Shown in pieces: positions 8,268-18,182 of a stretch of 64,000 bases of DNA. The DNA lies in the NCBI RefSeq assembly GCF_037039395.1, contig NZ_CP146242.1, forward strand, positions 2,097,001 to 2,161,000, in the 5' to 3' direction. Origin of the DNA: Agrobacterium vitis. Lineage in GTDB: Bacteria > Pseudomonadota > Alphaproteobacteria > Rhizobiales > Rhizobiaceae. Positions within the stretch are counted from its first letter, which is position 1. Each line of letters opens with the position of its first letter. Made by a program: the position numbers and the translations under genes. The notes below the pieces were generated by a model that was not told where the DNA came from, did no database searches, and worked only from the letters and a program-made list of their open reading frames with translations.

Positions 8268-10169
8268 ATGGCAGGTCGCGGCGATAATTCCCAGGCGAAA
8301 CCCGGCACGGCGGTCGATACCGAACCGTTGCGCCGGGCGATTACCGGCTGCGTGCGCTCGATTGCCGGCGATGCCAGCGTCGAAGTGGCTTTTGCCAATG
8401 ATCGTCCGGGCATCGCTGGCGAGCGCATTCGCCTGCCGGAAATTTCCAAGCGACCGACCGCCCACGAACTGGCGGTGACACGGGGGCTTGGCGATTCGAT
8501 GGCGCTGCGGCTTGCCTGCCACGATCAGAAAGTCCATGCCTCCATGGCGCCGGAGGGGCAGGATGCCCGTTCGGTGTTCGATGCGGTTGAACAGGCCCGG
8601 GTGGAATCGATCGGTGCCTTGCGGATGACCGGCGTTGCCGCCAATTTGAAATCGATGACCTCGGAAAAATACGCCAAGGCCAATTTTTCCGGCATCGAGC
8701 GGCGCGAGGATGCGCCACTGTCGGAAGCCGTGGCGATGATGGTTCGTGAGGCGCTGACCGGTCAGAAGCCACCGGAAAGTGCCGGTAAGGTGCTGGATCT
8801 TTGGCGCTCCTTCATCGAGGAAAAGGCCAGCAGCGATTTTTCCAATCTGGCCAATGTAATCGAGGATCAGCAGGCTTTTGCCCGCGTCGTGCGACACATG
8901 CTGTCGTCCATGGAAATGGCCGAGGATTTCGGCGAGGACCCGGAACAGGCCGAGCAGGAAGAGACCTCGGAAGAAGACCAGCAGCGCAGTGGCGAGGAAG
9001 AGCAGGAAAATTCCGAGGAGGAAGCCGGCTCCGAAAGCGCGCCCGCCGATGAAAGCGAATCTGCCGAAGAGCAGATGGACGACGGCGAAATGGACGGTGC
9101 CGAGATTTCCGACGATGACATGTCCGAGGAAGGCGACGAGGACAGCGAGACGCCAGGTGAAATGCGCCGTCCGGCCAGCCCGTTCGACGATTTCAACGAG
9201 AAGGTCGATTACAAAGTCTTTACCGAGGCCTTCGATGAGGAAACCTCGGCGGAAGAATTGTGCGACGAAGCCGAACTTGACCGGTTGCGCGCCTTTCTCG
9301 ACAAGCAGCTTGCCCATCTCCAGGGCGCGGTCGGTCGTCTGGCCAACCGTTTGCAGCGCCGGTTGATGGCGCAGCAGAACCGGTCCTGGGATTTCGATCT
9401 GGAAGAGGGCTATCTCGATCCGGCCCGGTTGACCCGGCTGATCATCGATCCGATGCAGCCGCTATCGTTCAAGCGGGAGAAGGATACCCAGTTCCGCGAT
9501 ACGGTGGTGACGCTGGTGATCGACAATTCCGGCTCGATGCGCGGACGCCCGATCACGGTTGCCGCCACCTGCGCCGATATTCTGGCCCGCACGCTGGAGC
9601 GTTGCGGCGTCAAGGTGGAAATCCTTGGTTTTACCACCAAGGCCTGGAAGGGCGGCCAGAGCCGCGAGCAATGGCTTGCCAGCGGCAAACCGCCAACGCC
9701 TGGCCGCCTCAACGACCTGCGCCATATCGTCTATAAGTCGGCGGATGCGCCGTGGCGGCGGGCACGGCGCAATCTGGGCCTGATGATGCGCGAAGGCTTG
9801 CTCAAGGAAAATATCGACGGCGAAGCGCTGATCTGGGCGCATAACCGGCTGTTGGCGCGGCGTGAGCAGCGCAAGATCATGATGATGATTTCCGATGGTG
9901 CGCCGGTCGACGATTCGACCCTGTCAGTCAATCCCGGCAATTATCTGGAGCGGCATTTGCGCGCCGTGATCGAGCAGATCGAGACCCGGTCTCCGGTTGA
10001 ATTGCTGGCGATCGGCATTGGCCATGACGTCACCCGCTACTACCGCCGGGCCGTGACCATTGTCGATGCGGATGAACTGGCCGGTGCGATGACCGAGCAA
10101 TTGGCTGGCCTGTTCGAAGATAAGCCCGCCAAGGGCGCGCGTGGCGGTTCGTTCCGCCGCGCCAGCTGA
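8268..10169 (+). CDS. cobT: cobaltochelatase subunit CobT
   Basis: 633 residues. It pairs with CobS to form the chaperone-like ATPase module of aerobic cobalt chelatase, analogous to the BchD partner in Mg chelatase. An N-terminal helical domain is followed by a very acidic Glu/Asp/Ser-rich stretch (about 218-302), a Gln/Arg helical segment and a C-terminal von Willebrand A domain whose MIDAS begins DNSGSMRG at residue 419; [11 protein letters not shown] is a second metal-site loop. Length and domain order match CobT. It is co-transcribed with cobS. Confidence 0.96.
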   Translation: MAGRGDNSQAKPGTAVDTEPLRRAITGCVRSIAGDASVEVAFANDRPGIAGERIRLPEISKRPTAHELAVTRGLGDSMALRLACHDQKVHASMAPEGQDARSVFDAVEQARVESIGALRMTGVAANLKSMTSEKYAKANFSGIERREDAPLSEAVAMMVREALTGQKPPESAGKVLDLWRSFIEEKASSDFSNLANVIEDQQAFARVVRHMLSSMEMAEDFGEDPEQAEQEETSEEDQQRSGEEEQENSEEEAGSESAPADESESAEEQMDDGEMDGAEISDDDMSEEGDEDSETPGEMRRPASPFDDFNEKVDYKVFTEAFDEETSAEELCDEAELDRLRAFLDKQLAHLQGAVGRLANRLQRRLMAQQNRSWDFDLEEGYLDPARLTRLIIDPMQPLSFKREKDTQFRDTVVTLVIDNSGSMRGRPITVAATCADILARTLERCGVKVEILGFTTKAWKGGQSREQWLASGKPPTPGRLNDLRHIVYKSADAPWRRARRNLGLMMREGLLKENIDGEALIWAHNRLLARREQRKIMMMISDGAPVDDSTLSVNPGNYLERHLRAVIEQIETRSPVELLAIGIGHDVTRYYRRAVTIVDADELAGAMTEQLAGLFEDKPAKGARGGSFRRAS

Positions 10170-10192
10170 GTGCGCGTGATCCTTTGCTTGCC

Positions 10193-11188
10193 ATGACCTC
10201 CCGCAAAGCCTTGGCCGCCTTCTGCTGCGGCTCCGTGTTGCTTTTGGCGGCATCTCAGGCTGTGGGTGAGTCCGCGACGGTGGGTAGCCGGAGAATTGAA
10301 TATTTTAATCCGGCTTCGGACCAGACCGTGTTCGGCAAGTTGGAATTTATCGGTGGGCTGGACCTGACATCGTCAGACAGTCTGTTTGGCGCCTGGTCTT
10401 CGATCCGGTTTCGACCGGATGGCAAGCGTTTCATCGGTGTCCTCGATACGGGCGACTGGATTTCGGGTGAGATCGTCAGGGATGAAAAGGGGCGCCTTGC
10501 CGGTATAGACACTGTCTCGCTCGCACCGATGCTTGACCGGGACGGTCGCGGCCATGTGTCGAAACGGGCGATGGATGCCGAGAGCCTGGCGATCCGTGGC
10601 GACAAGATCTATGTCGGCTTTGAGCAGCGGCATCGGATCGACCAATATCCCCTCGACGGATTTGAAACGGCCAAGCCGGAAAAAAGCCTGCCTCTGCCCT
10701 TTCCCAAAAAGGTCCTGGAGAGCAATCGCAGCCTGGAAATGCTGACGGCATCGCCGGCGCAAGGACCGCTTGCCGGTGGCCTGGTGACGATTACCGAGGA
10801 GAGCCTGGACGCCAAGGGTAATCTTTATGCCGGCGTGGTCGATGGTGCGCATCCGGGCGGCTTCAAACTGGTGCGCCGTGATGATTTCGACGTGACCGAT
10901 GGCGCCTGGCTGCCGGATGGCGATCTGCTGCTACTGGAGCGCCGGTTCCGGTTTCCAACCGGGCTCGGCATGCGCATCGTGCGCGTCAAGGGCGACAGCA
11001 TCAAGCCGGGCGCGCTGGTGGATGGAGAGATCCTGCTCGACGCCGATCAAAGCTTCCAGATCGACAATATGGAAGGCCTGGATGTGGTGGACATGGGCAA
11101 TGGCGACCTTCGCCTGATCCTGGTCTCCGACGACAACCACTTCATGCTGCAACGGACGCTGATGCTGGAGTTCCGGCTGCTGCCGTAA
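10193..11188 (+). CDS. secreted esterase-like/phytase-like beta-propeller protein
   Basis: 331 residues from ATG 10193; a TTG at 10184 would add three residues. An N-terminal signal peptide (to about residue 25, ...LLAASQAVGE) predicts export. The rest matches the 'esterase-like activity of phytase' domain family (PF13449): FGAWSSIRFRPDGKRFIGVLDTGDW near the start, DAESLAI, then NMEGLDVVDMGNGDLRLILVSDDN near the end, all typical propeller blades. The substrate is unknown. It follows cobT by 23 bases and may be read from the same transcript, but no link to cobalamin is evident. Confidence 0.82.
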   Translation: MTSRKALAAFCCGSVLLLAASQAVGESATVGSRRIEYFNPASDQTVFGKLEFIGGLDLTSSDSLFGAWSSIRFRPDGKRFIGVLDTGDWISGEIVRDEKGRLAGIDTVSLAPMLDRDGRGHVSKRAMDAESLAIRGDKIYVGFEQRHRIDQYPLDGFETAKPEKSLPLPFPKKVLESNRSLEMLTASPAQGPLAGGLVTITEESLDAKGNLYAGVVDGAHPGGFKLVRRDDFDVTDGAWLPDGDLLLLERRFRFPTGLGMRIVRVKGDSIKPGALVDGEILLDADQSFQIDNMEGLDVVDMGNGDLRLILVSDDNHFMLQRTLMLEFRLLP

Positions 11189-11199
11189 GGCAGCAGAGG

Positions 11200-11832
11200 T
11201 CAAACCCGCGCAAGCTGGTAGGGCTTCAGCCTGTTCATCAATGCCCCATAGGGCAAAAGCATAATCAGGCCGACCAGCATTTTCACGGTAAAATCACCGA
11301 TGGCCCAGGAGATCCAGCGGGGGATTTCAGGGGAAAATGCGCCAAGCAACGGCGCCCAGCTTATCGCGAAATCATCATTCGGGCCGATGAAGCCGAAGAC
11401 CGGTGCAAAAGACAGCGAGAAGAAAATCACCGTATCGAGTATCGAGCCAAACAGTGAACCGGCCAGCGGCGCTTTCCACCAGTCCTGCTCGCGCAGCCGG
11501 TTGAAGACGCTGATATCAAGCAATTGCCCGACCAGATAGGCGGTGCCCGAGGCAATGGCGATGCGTGGCTGCCCGGTGACGAAGGACAGCGCCACGCCCA
11601 CCAGAAAGCCGACAAACACTACTTTGCGGGCCGTGGAGGGGCCGAACTGTCGATTGGTCAGGTCGGTGACCAGAAAGGCGACCGGATAGGTAAAGGCGCC
11701 ATAGGTCAAGAGGTCGCCAAGCTGCACGCCCGCCAATTGTCCCGACAGTGGAAACTGCACGAGGATGTTGGAGGCAACCACGACAAGGGTCATGAGCATG
11801 CTGTAGACGAGGATGTGACGTGTGATCCGCAT
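11200..11832 (-). CDS. yhhQ: YhhQ/VUT family queuosine precursor transporter
   Basis: 210 residues with about six membrane helices. The family (E. coli YhhQ) takes up the queuosine precursors preQ0/preQ1 across the inner membrane. Diagnostic features are LLTYGAFTYPVAFLVTDLTNRQFG, the RKVVFVGFLVG helix, LVGQLLDISVFNRLR and the C-terminal GDFTVKMLVGLIMLLPYG. The start ATG at 11832 has AGGA seven bases upstream, within a small hairpin leader described in the findings. It is convergent with the esterase gene (11 bases apart). Confidence 0.9.
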   Translation of the reverse strand: MRITRHILVYSMLMTLVVVASNILVQFPLSGQLAGVQLGDLLTYGAFTYPVAFLVTDLTNRQFGPSTARKVVFVGFLVGVALSFVTGQPRIAIASGTAYLVGQLLDISVFNRLREQDWWKAPLAGSLFGSILDTVIFFSLSFAPVFGFIGPNDDFAISWAPLLGAFSPEIPRWISWAIGDFTVKMLVGLIMLLPYGALMNRLKPYQLARV

Positions 11833-11950
11833 TTTTTTATCCTGGGAGATGCCACCAGCTATAGCTCAGCCCACATTTGGACCGGCCATAACAAGAAAGG
11901 GTCGATACTTGCCGCTGTACCAAAGATTTTGGCAAGAAACGGCGCAAGCG

Positions 11951-11980
11951 AAAAGGCTCGAACGTTTTACCGTTCAAGCC
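11951..11980 (-). terminator. Rho-independent terminator of rpmB
   Basis: On the minus strand GGCTTGAACG, loop GTAAAA, CGTTCGAGCC form a 10-bp stem (one G-T pair) followed by TTTT, 34 bases after the rpmB stop. Confidence 0.7.
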
Positions 11981-12013
11981 CGTTCGTTATGTCAATGCTG
12001 TGGCTGCCTGATA

Positions 12014-12304
12014 TCAGGCGGCGACTGCGGTCTTCTTGACGATCTGGCGGCGCAGCAGACGAGCGCGCATGCTCAGTTCGGTTTCATTTGCCTTCAAAAG
12101 GAAGGCATCCAGGCCACCGCGATGCTCGACGGAACGAAGAGCAGCAGCAGAGACGCGCAGACGGTAACGCTGGCCGAGGGCATCGGAAATCAGCGTGACG
12201 TCGCACAGGTTCGGAAGGAACTTGCGGCGGGTCTTGTTGTTGGCATGGCTTACATTATTACCCGACTGGACGCCCTTGCCGGTCAATTCGCAACTGCGGG
12301 ACAT
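12014..12304 (-). CDS. rpmB: 50S ribosomal protein L28
   Basis: 96 residues, beginning [27 protein letters not shown], the invariant L28 signature. It binds the large subunit near the E site. The C-terminal part ([21 protein letters not shown]) is the usual alphaproteobacterial form. A good promoter lies about 90 bases upstream and a terminator follows, so it is a monocistronic gene, as commonly seen for rhizobial rpmB. A longer in-frame start at 12436 is rejected because it would contain the promoter. Confidence 0.97.
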
Positions 12305-12392
12305 GATGCACCTATTCTTATTGGCAGTCGGAAAGCTTTCTAGGCAATAACCCAGGGCGCAATCCAACGCGGTCTGATTGGAAAGTTGCGGT

Positions 12393-12421
12393 TCTATAGT
12401 CAGCTGAAGCCGCCCCGTCAA
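12393..12421 (-). promoter_or_regulatory. sigma-70 promoter of rpmB
   Basis: On the minus strand TTGACG (12421-12416), a 17-base spacer and TATAGA (12398-12393). This is close to consensus with ideal spacing, and predicts a leader of about 80 bases before rpmB. Confidence 0.65.
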
Positions 12422-12527
12422 GACAAACCTTGGCAAAAGGGCGGATTTATCGACGCTTCGGCTATGGTCTTGCCATAGTGAACGTCATAAATGAAGGGGT
12501 AACAGACATTGGAGCCATGGTGTCGCG

Positions 12528-13340
12528 ATGCGTTTTGAGCTTGTTCGTAAACTGTCTTTTCTGCTGACCGCCCCTGCCGCGCGTGGTGTCGCGCTAGGCG
12601 TTACGCTGGTCTTGGCCAGCGGCTCGGCCTTTGCAGGGGAGACTTATCGCAATGAATATCGCGTCACCCTGCTTGGTCTGCCTGTCGCCCGTGCGACCTT
12701 CGTTACCGAAGTCACACGTCCTGGCTACACCATTACCGGCACGATTTCGTCGGCGGGCATTGCCAATGTCTTCACCAGCCTCGATGCAAAGACCAAGGTG
12801 ACCGGACAGGTGGCCGAGGACAAGCATTTGCAGGCCAGCAATTACAATCTGGTCTATACGCGGGGCAAGCGAACCCGGGTTTATGACGTGCGCTATGCAG
12901 GCGGCAATGTCGTCTCCACGACCATCACCCCTCAACCCAACCGCAACAAGGACCGCTGGCTGCCGGTGAGCGCCAGCGATCTGCGCTCCGTGCTCGATCC
13001 TGTCGGCGGGCTGACCCTGCCCGACGATGGCAAGATCTGCTCCCGGACCCTGCCGATTTTCGATGGTGAAAGCCGGTTGGATCTGGTGATGTCGCCAAAG
13101 GGCAAGAACAAGTTTACCGCTGGCAATGTATCGGGCGAGGCGATTGTCTGCTCCGTGCGCTATGTGCCGAAATCCGGCTTCAACAAGGCCCGCAGCGATA
13201 TCGAATATCTGCGCAGCGCCAACGATATGGAAATCTGGTTTGCCAAGACCGGAACCATGTCCTTATATGCTCCGGTCTATGCGCGGGTGCCAACGCGGGT
13301 GGGAACGCTGTCGATCACAGCCACCCGGTTTGGCGCCTGA
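12528..13340 (+). CDS. DUF3108 domain protein, exported
   Basis: 270 residues with a signal peptide ending near residue 36 (LASGSAFAGET). The remainder fits the DUF3108 family: YRVTLLGLPVARATF at the N-terminal part, the TSLDAKTKVTG segment and SDIEYLRSANDMEIWFAKTG near the C terminus. The family is periplasmic or outer-membrane associated with an unknown role. The distance to the next gene is 26 bases, so co-transcription with the downstream transporter is possible. Confidence 0.82.
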   Translation: MRFELVRKLSFLLTAPAARGVALGVTLVLASGSAFAGETYRNEYRVTLLGLPVARATFVTEVTRPGYTITGTISSAGIANVFTSLDAKTKVTGQVAEDKHLQASNYNLVYTRGKRTRVYDVRYAGGNVVSTTITPQPNRNKDRWLPVSASDLRSVLDPVGGLTLPDDGKICSRTLPIFDGESRLDLVMSPKGKNKFTAGNVSGEAIVCSVRYVPKSGFNKARSDIEYLRSANDMEIWFAKTGTMSLYAPVYARVPTRVGTLSITATRFGA

Positions 13341-13366
13341 TCAGCACTAAAATCATTGAGGGGCGG

Positions 13367-14251
13367 ATGAAGGTTCGGGCAACGCTGATCGGGTTTTCGG
13401 CCATCCTGATGTGGTCTTTTCTGGCGCTGTTTACGGCAGCGTCCGGCACCATGCCGCCCTTCCAGCTCTCGGCCATCTGCTTTGCCATCGGCAGTCTTCC
13501 CGGTATTGCCACCTTCATTATCCGGCCGGAGCGGCTGACATTGCTGAAACAACCGGCCAAGGTCTGGTTGGTCGGGATCGCTGGCCTGTTCGGCTATCAT
13601 TTCCTCTATTTCACGGCACTGAGAAATGCCCCTGCCGTGGAAGCCGGGCTGATTGCCTATCTCTGGCCGCTGTTGATCGTGTTTGGATCGGCTTTGCTGC
13701 CGGGGGAAAGGCTGCGCTGGTATCATATGGCGGGCGCGATTGCCGGGCTATGCGGCACCGTGCTGATCATCGGCAAAAACGGCCTGTCCTTCGATCCAGC
13801 CTATGCTATGGGCTATGGGGCGGCCCTGCTCTGCGCCTTGACGTGGTCCAGCTACTCGCTGGTCACGCGCCGGTTCGATGCAGTCTCCACCGATGTGGTG
13901 ACCGGCTTCTGCCTTGCCACGTCACTGCTGTCGCTGCTCTGCCACCTCTGGCTCGAAACGTCCGTTTGGCCGGACAGTGCCAGCCAGTGGCTTGCTGTGG
14001 CTGGCCTTGGGCTGTTGCCGGTCGGTGCAGCCTTCTATGCCTGGGATTACGGCGTCAAGAACGGCGATATCCAGATCCTGGGGGCCGCGTCCTATGCCGC
14101 ACCGCTGCTGTCGACGCTGGTGTTGCTGGTTTTCGGTTTTGGTGAGGCCAGCCTGCGCATTCTTGGCGCCTGTGTGTTGATCACAGGTGGCGCGGCCCTG
14201 GCGGCAAGCGGCATGTTCCGCCGCAAGACAGCCCTCGAAGACGCGGCTTGA
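13367..14251 (+). CDS. DMT superfamily (EamA) exporter
   Basis: 294 residues and about ten hydrophobic helices arranged as two EamA repeats. The first repeat starts MKVRATLIGFSAILMWSF and the second at about residue 145 (YGAALLCALTWSSYS). The N terminus resembles the YddG aromatic amino acid exporter subgroup. The ribosome-binding site GAGGGG is well placed for ATG 13367. Substrate is not predictable; an amino acid or metabolite efflux role is inferred from the family only. Confidence 0.88.
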   Translation: MKVRATLIGFSAILMWSFLALFTAASGTMPPFQLSAICFAIGSLPGIATFIIRPERLTLLKQPAKVWLVGIAGLFGYHFLYFTALRNAPAVEAGLIAYLWPLLIVFGSALLPGERLRWYHMAGAIAGLCGTVLIIGKNGLSFDPAYAMGYGAALLCALTWSSYSLVTRRFDAVSTDVVTGFCLATSLLSLLCHLWLETSVWPDSASQWLAVAGLGLLPVGAAFYAWDYGVKNGDIQILGAASYAAPLLSTLVLLVFGFGEASLRILGACVLITGGAALAASGMFRRKTALEDAA

Positions 14252-14254
14252 CAG

Positions 14255-14821
14255 CTACCTGCCGGGCATCATCTTCATCAACACCCCGTCCTTCAGCACG
14301 GTATGATGGAAAATAGCCGCAGCGGCATGCAGCGTGGCCGCTCCGATGATGACCCAGGCAAGCAGAGAATGCATGTCGCCGAGCAGATGGCGATAGTCGG
14401 GCGATATACCGAGGGGATCGGGAATAGAAAACAGCCCGAAGAAGTCCACCGGTTTTCCCTGCGACCAGCGCCATAGAAAGCCGAGGGAAATCTGTGCGGC
14501 AATGCCAAGATAGAGCAGATAATGCACGGCCTTCGCCATCAGGCCCAAAGCGCCTTTTTCTTCTTCCGGAAGGGTTTTGAGACTGGCGATCCGCCAGACA
14601 AGTCGCAGCACAAACACGGCGGAAAGTGTGATGCCAGAAGCGTAATGCAGCGCCTTAAGACCATTGCGCAGCGCACCGCCTTTTTCCGTAAAGTCCCAGA
14701 TTTCAGCCGAGAAGAACAGGATGAGCACCAAAAGCGCTGTTGCCCAATGCAGCCAGATCATGCCGCTATTGTAGCGCGTGCCGCGCGGCGCGGTCGAGCC
14801 AAGAGGTATATTCATCGTCAT
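14255..14821 (-). CDS. cytochrome b561 family protein
   Basis: 188 residues with four membrane helices. Heme-ligating histidines are visible in MIWLHWATALLV, KALHYASG, KAVHYLLYLG and LHAAAAIFHH. The family moves electrons from the quinone pool in the inner membrane, sometimes to oxygen or superoxide. ATG 14821 is chosen because GGAG lies seven bases upstream; an in-frame ATG at 14869 would add 16 residues. It is convergent with the DMT exporter (3 bases apart) and divergently placed from nothing else nearby: the cupin gene upstream is on the same strand. Confidence 0.87.
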   Translation of the reverse strand: MTMNIPLGSTAPRGTRYNSGMIWLHWATALLVLILFFSAEIWDFTEKGGALRNGLKALHYASGITLSAVFVLRLVWRIASLKTLPEEEKGALGLMAKAVHYLLYLGIAAQISLGFLWRWSQGKPVDFFGLFSIPDPLGISPDYRHLLGDMHSLLAWVIIGAATLHAAAAIFHHTVLKDGVLMKMMPGR

Positions 14822-14920
14822 GTTGCCACTCCAAAAAGTCGGATTTTTCAGCGCAACAGAACGGTTCATGCTGACGGAGGCCTGAAAGCAAACCGGAGAT
14901 GAAATAGTATAGCAACCGGG

Positions 14921-15355
14921 TTATCGGAGAGGCTGACCCGGTTCCCAACCCGGCGGGGCCATTTCGAAAGCGTCGAAGGTAAAGCCCGGTGCGACCGTGC
15001 AGCCAACCAGAGTGTATTCTCCTAGGCTTTCCACCGCCTGCCAACTGAGCGCTGGAATGATGGCCTGGGGGCGCTCGCCGCGCACAAGGTCTCTACCAAG
15101 AACCAGGGTTTCCACGGATTGCCCGTCATTCGACCGGTAAAGCGCCAGCGGCGCGCCCGCATAATAGTGCCAGATCTCGGCGGCATCCTTCACCCGATGC
15201 CAATGCGACCGCTGGCCTGCCTTCAGCAGATAGTAGATGGCCGTGGAATGGCCACGCGCTCCGCCTTTGCCGTCGCGGAAGGTTTCGCTGTACCAGCCAC
15301 CTTCAGGGTGGGGCTGCATGGCTAGCGCTGCAATGATCTCATCGGCATCGGCCAT
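14921..15355 (-). CDS. DUF985 cupin-fold protein
   Basis: 144 residues. The sequence starts [26 protein letters not shown] and has STAIYYLL, SHWHRVKDAAEIWHYYAG and the C-terminal GCTVAPGFTFDAFEMA. These are the signature blocks of the DUF985 (cupin_5) family, a single-domain beta-barrel with unknown substrate. The start overlaps the gloB stop by one base (TGATG), so the two are translationally coupled. Confidence 0.88.
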   Translation of the reverse strand: MADADEIIAALAMQPHPEGGWYSETFRDGKGGARGHSTAIYYLLKAGQRSHWHRVKDAAEIWHYYAGAPLALYRSNDGQSVETLVLGRDLVRGERPQAIIPALSWQAVESLGEYTLVGCTVAPGFTFDAFEMAPPGWEPGQPLR

Positions 15356-16125
15356 CAGAAATTGTCCTTGCGCTTGCGGATTTCGGCGAACACCTCTTCA
15401 TTGCTCTTGCTTTCCATCACCAGGTTGCGGCGGATTTTTGGATCGGCCACCCGCAGGAACGGATTGGTTTCCTTTTCCAGATACATAGTGGTGGGAATGG
15501 TGAACTGCCCTTGCGCGCGCATCGCCTCGATGTCGCGGGCACGGGCTTGCAGCCGCTCATTGTCCGGGTCGATGGTCAGGGCGAAGCGGGCATTGGCGAG
15601 CGTGTATTCGTGGCCGAAATAAATAGCGGTTTCATCCGGCAGCACAGCCAGCTTTTGCAGGGAATGCCACATGTCGGCAGCAGGGCGTTCGAACAGCCGT
15701 CCGCAGCCGAGCGCAAACAGCGTATCGGCGGCAAACAGCAGTTTGGCGTCTGGAAAATGATAGCAGACATGGCCTGCCGTGTGGCCCGGCGTTTCAATCA
15801 CCTGGACCCGGTGCGGTCCGAATAAAAACTCTTCCCCATCATAGGCGGAGCGGTCCAGACCGGGAATGGCGACAGCCTCGTTGACGGGGCCGATGATCTC
15901 ACAGCCATATCGTTGCTTCAGCGCCAGATTGGCTTCGACATGGTCATTGTGGTGATGGGTGGTGAAGATATGGCTGATCTGCCAGCCCCGTTTTTCGGCA
16001 GCGGCCACGATAGGGCCTTCCTCCGGTGCGTCGATGGACGCGGTCAGGCCGGTTTCAGGGCAATGGACCAGCACGCCGTAATTGTCGGTGCGGCACGGGA
16101 AGATTTCGATATCCGGGCTTTTCAT
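15355..16125 (-). CDS. gloB: hydroxyacylglutathione hydrolase (glyoxalase II)
   Basis: 256 residues. It hydrolyses S-D-lactoylglutathione to D-lactate and glutathione, completing methylglyoxal detoxification. The metallo-beta-lactamase motif TTHHHNDH (about 56-63) binds two metals; further ligands are in [27 protein letters not shown] and GHEYTLAN. The C-terminal HAGH domain ends NPFLRV...[11 protein letters not shown]. It is the first gene of a two-gene unit with the cupin protein and diverges from the methyltransferase gene. Confidence 0.95.
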   Translation of the reverse strand: MKSPDIEIFPCRTDNYGVLVHCPETGLTASIDAPEEGPIVAAAEKRGWQISHIFTTHHHNDHVEANLALKQRYGCEIIGPVNEAVAIPGLDRSAYDGEEFLFGPHRVQVIETPGHTAGHVCYHFPDAKLLFAADTLFALGCGRLFERPAADMWHSLQKLAVLPDETAIYFGHEYTLANARFALTIDPDNERLQARARDIEAMRAQGQFTIPTTMYLEKETNPFLRVADPKIRRNLVMESKSNEEVFAEIRKRKDNF

Positions 16126-16228
16126 CGGGGTGACCCTTTAGCTTGGCAGTGGCGATTGCAGGGCGATTTGAGGAGAATCTAGTGCCTGGGGCCTTGATGT
16201 CCAACAGCCTGCTGCTAACAATTGTGCC

Positions 16229-16990
16229 ATGCATGTGGATATAGTCGATCTCCGTCAGTTCTATCACACCATGCTTGGCCATGCTGCCGAGCAATCCATT
16301 ACCATGGCGCTGTCGTCGCTCTGGGCGCGGCTGCCGGAGGAGCGGTTGGTGGGGCTGGGCTATTCGGTGCCGTACCTGGATCGGTTTCGGGCCGATACCG
16401 AGCGCACATTCGCCTTCATGCCAGCGGGGCAGGGGGCGGTGAACTGGCCGCCGGGCGAGCTTTCGGCCACCTCATTGGTGTTCGATGAGGAATTGCCGCT
16501 GCCAGACAGTTCCATCGACCGGGTTTTGATGGTCCATTCCCTGGAATTTGCCGAGAATCCGCGCGAGACGCTCAAGGAAATCTGGCGGGTTCTGGCGCCG
16601 GGCGGACGGTTGGTCATGGTGGTGCCCAATCGCCGTGGGGTCTGGGCGCGGATGGAGCATACGCCTTTCGGCTCCGGTCGCCCCTATTCTCGGGGACAAT
16701 TGACGGCGTTGCTACGCGAGACCAATTTTACGCCGGGAGCCAGCACGGAGGCATTGTTTTTCCCTCCATCGAAGCTCAGAACCATGTTGAAAATGCATAG
16801 CGCCTTCGAGCGCTTCGGTCGCATGCTGTCCCCGGCTTTTGCTGGCGTTATCGTTGTCGAGGCGCAAAAGCGGCTCTATCAGGGTCTGCCGGTTGCCGTG
16901 CGCGCGTCGCGCCGGGTGTTCGCCCCGGTTTTGAGCCCGCAGGGCGTGCCAACCACACGTCAGACCCTCTTGCCGCCCTCGACAAAATAA
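16229..16990 (+). CDS. class I SAM-dependent methyltransferase
   Basis: 253 residues. A degenerate Rossmann methyltransferase domain is visible: SVPYLDRF (weak motif I region), LPLPDSSIDRVLMVHSLEFAENP (motif II/post-I) and LKEIWRVLAPGGRLVMVVPNRRG (motif III). This post-II pattern is common in Methyltransf_11 proteins. The substrate is unknown. In many alphaproteobacteria a methyltransferase lies beside gloB. It is divergent from gloB and ends 85 bases before hisC. Confidence 0.82.
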   Translation: MHVDIVDLRQFYHTMLGHAAEQSITMALSSLWARLPEERLVGLGYSVPYLDRFRADTERTFAFMPAGQGAVNWPPGELSATSLVFDEELPLPDSSIDRVLMVHSLEFAENPRETLKEIWRVLAPGGRLVMVVPNRRGVWARMEHTPFGSGRPYSRGQLTALLRETNFTPGASTEALFFPPSKLRTMLKMHSAFERFGRMLSPAFAGVIVVEAQKRLYQGLPVAVRASRRVFAPVLSPQGVPTTRQTLLPPSTK

Positions 16991-17075
16991 AGGTTCCGGG
17001 TTACTTGCGTAAATTGTTTGAACCGGCCTGTTTGAACGGGATCGGGTTCAAGGAGAGAATCAGGAAATCACGTCG

Positions 17076-18182
17076 ATGAGCAGCACCATGAACCAGCCCG
17101 TTCCACGCCCGGGAATCCTCGATATTGCCGCCTATGTTCCCGGCAAGGAGCACGCCCCTGGCGTTGCAAAAGTGTTCAAGCTTTCATCGAACGAAACGCC
17201 CCTGGGTCCAAGCCCGAAAGCCATTGAGGCTTTCAAGGCGGGTGTGGCCAATCTGGAGCTTTATCCCGATGGTCAGGCCGTGAAGCTGCGCGAGGCGATT
17301 GCTGGCGCGCATGGGCTCAACCCGGCCAATATCCTCTGCGGCAATGGGTCGGACGAGCTGCTCGGCCTGCTCTGCCATGTCTATCTGGGCACGGGCGACG
17401 AGGCTGTTATTACCGAGCATGGTTTCCTGGTCTATCGCATCCAGATCATGGCGGCGGGTGCCACGCCGGTCACGGTTAAGGAGCAGGATTGCCGCGTCGA
17501 TGTCGATGCCATTCTGGCGGCGGTGACGGACAAGACCCGGATGGTGTTCATCGCCAATCCCGGCAATCCGACAGGGACCTATGTGCCGGGTGCCGATATT
17601 CGCCGTCTGGTCGCCGGTCTGCCGAAACATGTGCTGCTGGTGCTGGATGCTGCCTATGCCGAATATGTTCGCCGCAACGATTACGAAGCCGGGCTGGAAA
17701 TCGTCTCGGAAAACCGCAATGTGGTGATGACCCGCACCTTCTCGAAAATCCACGGGCTGGCGGCGCTCAGGATCGGCTGGATGTATGGTCCGGCTGCCAT
17801 TCTCGATGCCTTGAACCGGGTGCGCGGACCGTTCAACATGAATGCCCCGGCGATTTCTGCGGGCGCCGCTGCCATTCTCGACCGCGATTTTGCCGATAAG
17901 GCCGTTGATTTCAATCTGGAATGGCTGGATCGGCTGACGGGCGCCTTCGAGGCGCTCGGCTTGAAGGTCACGCCGTCGGTCACCAATTTCCTGCTTATTC
18001 ATTTTCCCGATGTTGATGGCAAGCGGGCGTCCGAGGCCGATGAATTCCTGACCAGCCGTGGCTACATCCTGCGGGCAGTCAAGGGCTATGGGTTTGCCAA
18101 TGCCCTGCGCATGTCGATCGGCACGCCCGAGGCCAATCTCGGCGTGATGGATGCCCTGACCGAATTTATGGGCAAGCCGTGA
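17076..18182 (+). CDS. hisC: histidinol-phosphate aminotransferase
   Basis: 368 residues. A PLP-dependent class I/II aminotransferase that makes histidinol phosphate and often also acts on aromatic keto acids. Visible motifs are [34 protein letters not shown] and the PLP-lysine segment [17 protein letters not shown]. Direct coupling to tyrC (stop and start overlap) suggests a role in tyrosine or phenylalanine synthesis as well as, or instead of, histidine. ATG 17088 is an alternative start four codons downstream. Confidence 0.92.
   Translation: MSSTMNQPVPRPGILDIAAYVPGKEHAPGVAKVFKLSSNETPLGPSPKAIEAFKAGVANLELYPDGQAVKLREAIAGAHGLNPANILCGNGSDELLGLLCHVYLGTGDEAVITEHGFLVYRIQIMAAGATPVTVKEQDCRVDVDAILAAVTDKTRMVFIANPGNPTGTYVPGADIRRLVAGLPKHVLLVLDAAYAEYVRRNDYEAGLEIVSENRNVVMTRTFSKIHGLAALRIGWMYGPAAILDALNRVRGPFNMNAPAISAGAAAILDRDFADKAVDFNLEWLDRLTGAFEALGLKVTPSVTNFLLIHFPDVDGKRASEADEFLTSRGYILRAVKGYGFANALRMSIGTPEANLGVMDALTEFMGKP

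Noticed and set aside
8259..9317. Long antisense frame opposite cobT
   Set aside because: It mirrors the acidic region of cobT, giving a Phe/Leu/Gly-rich hydrophobic product by strand symmetry. It has no start context or homology features.
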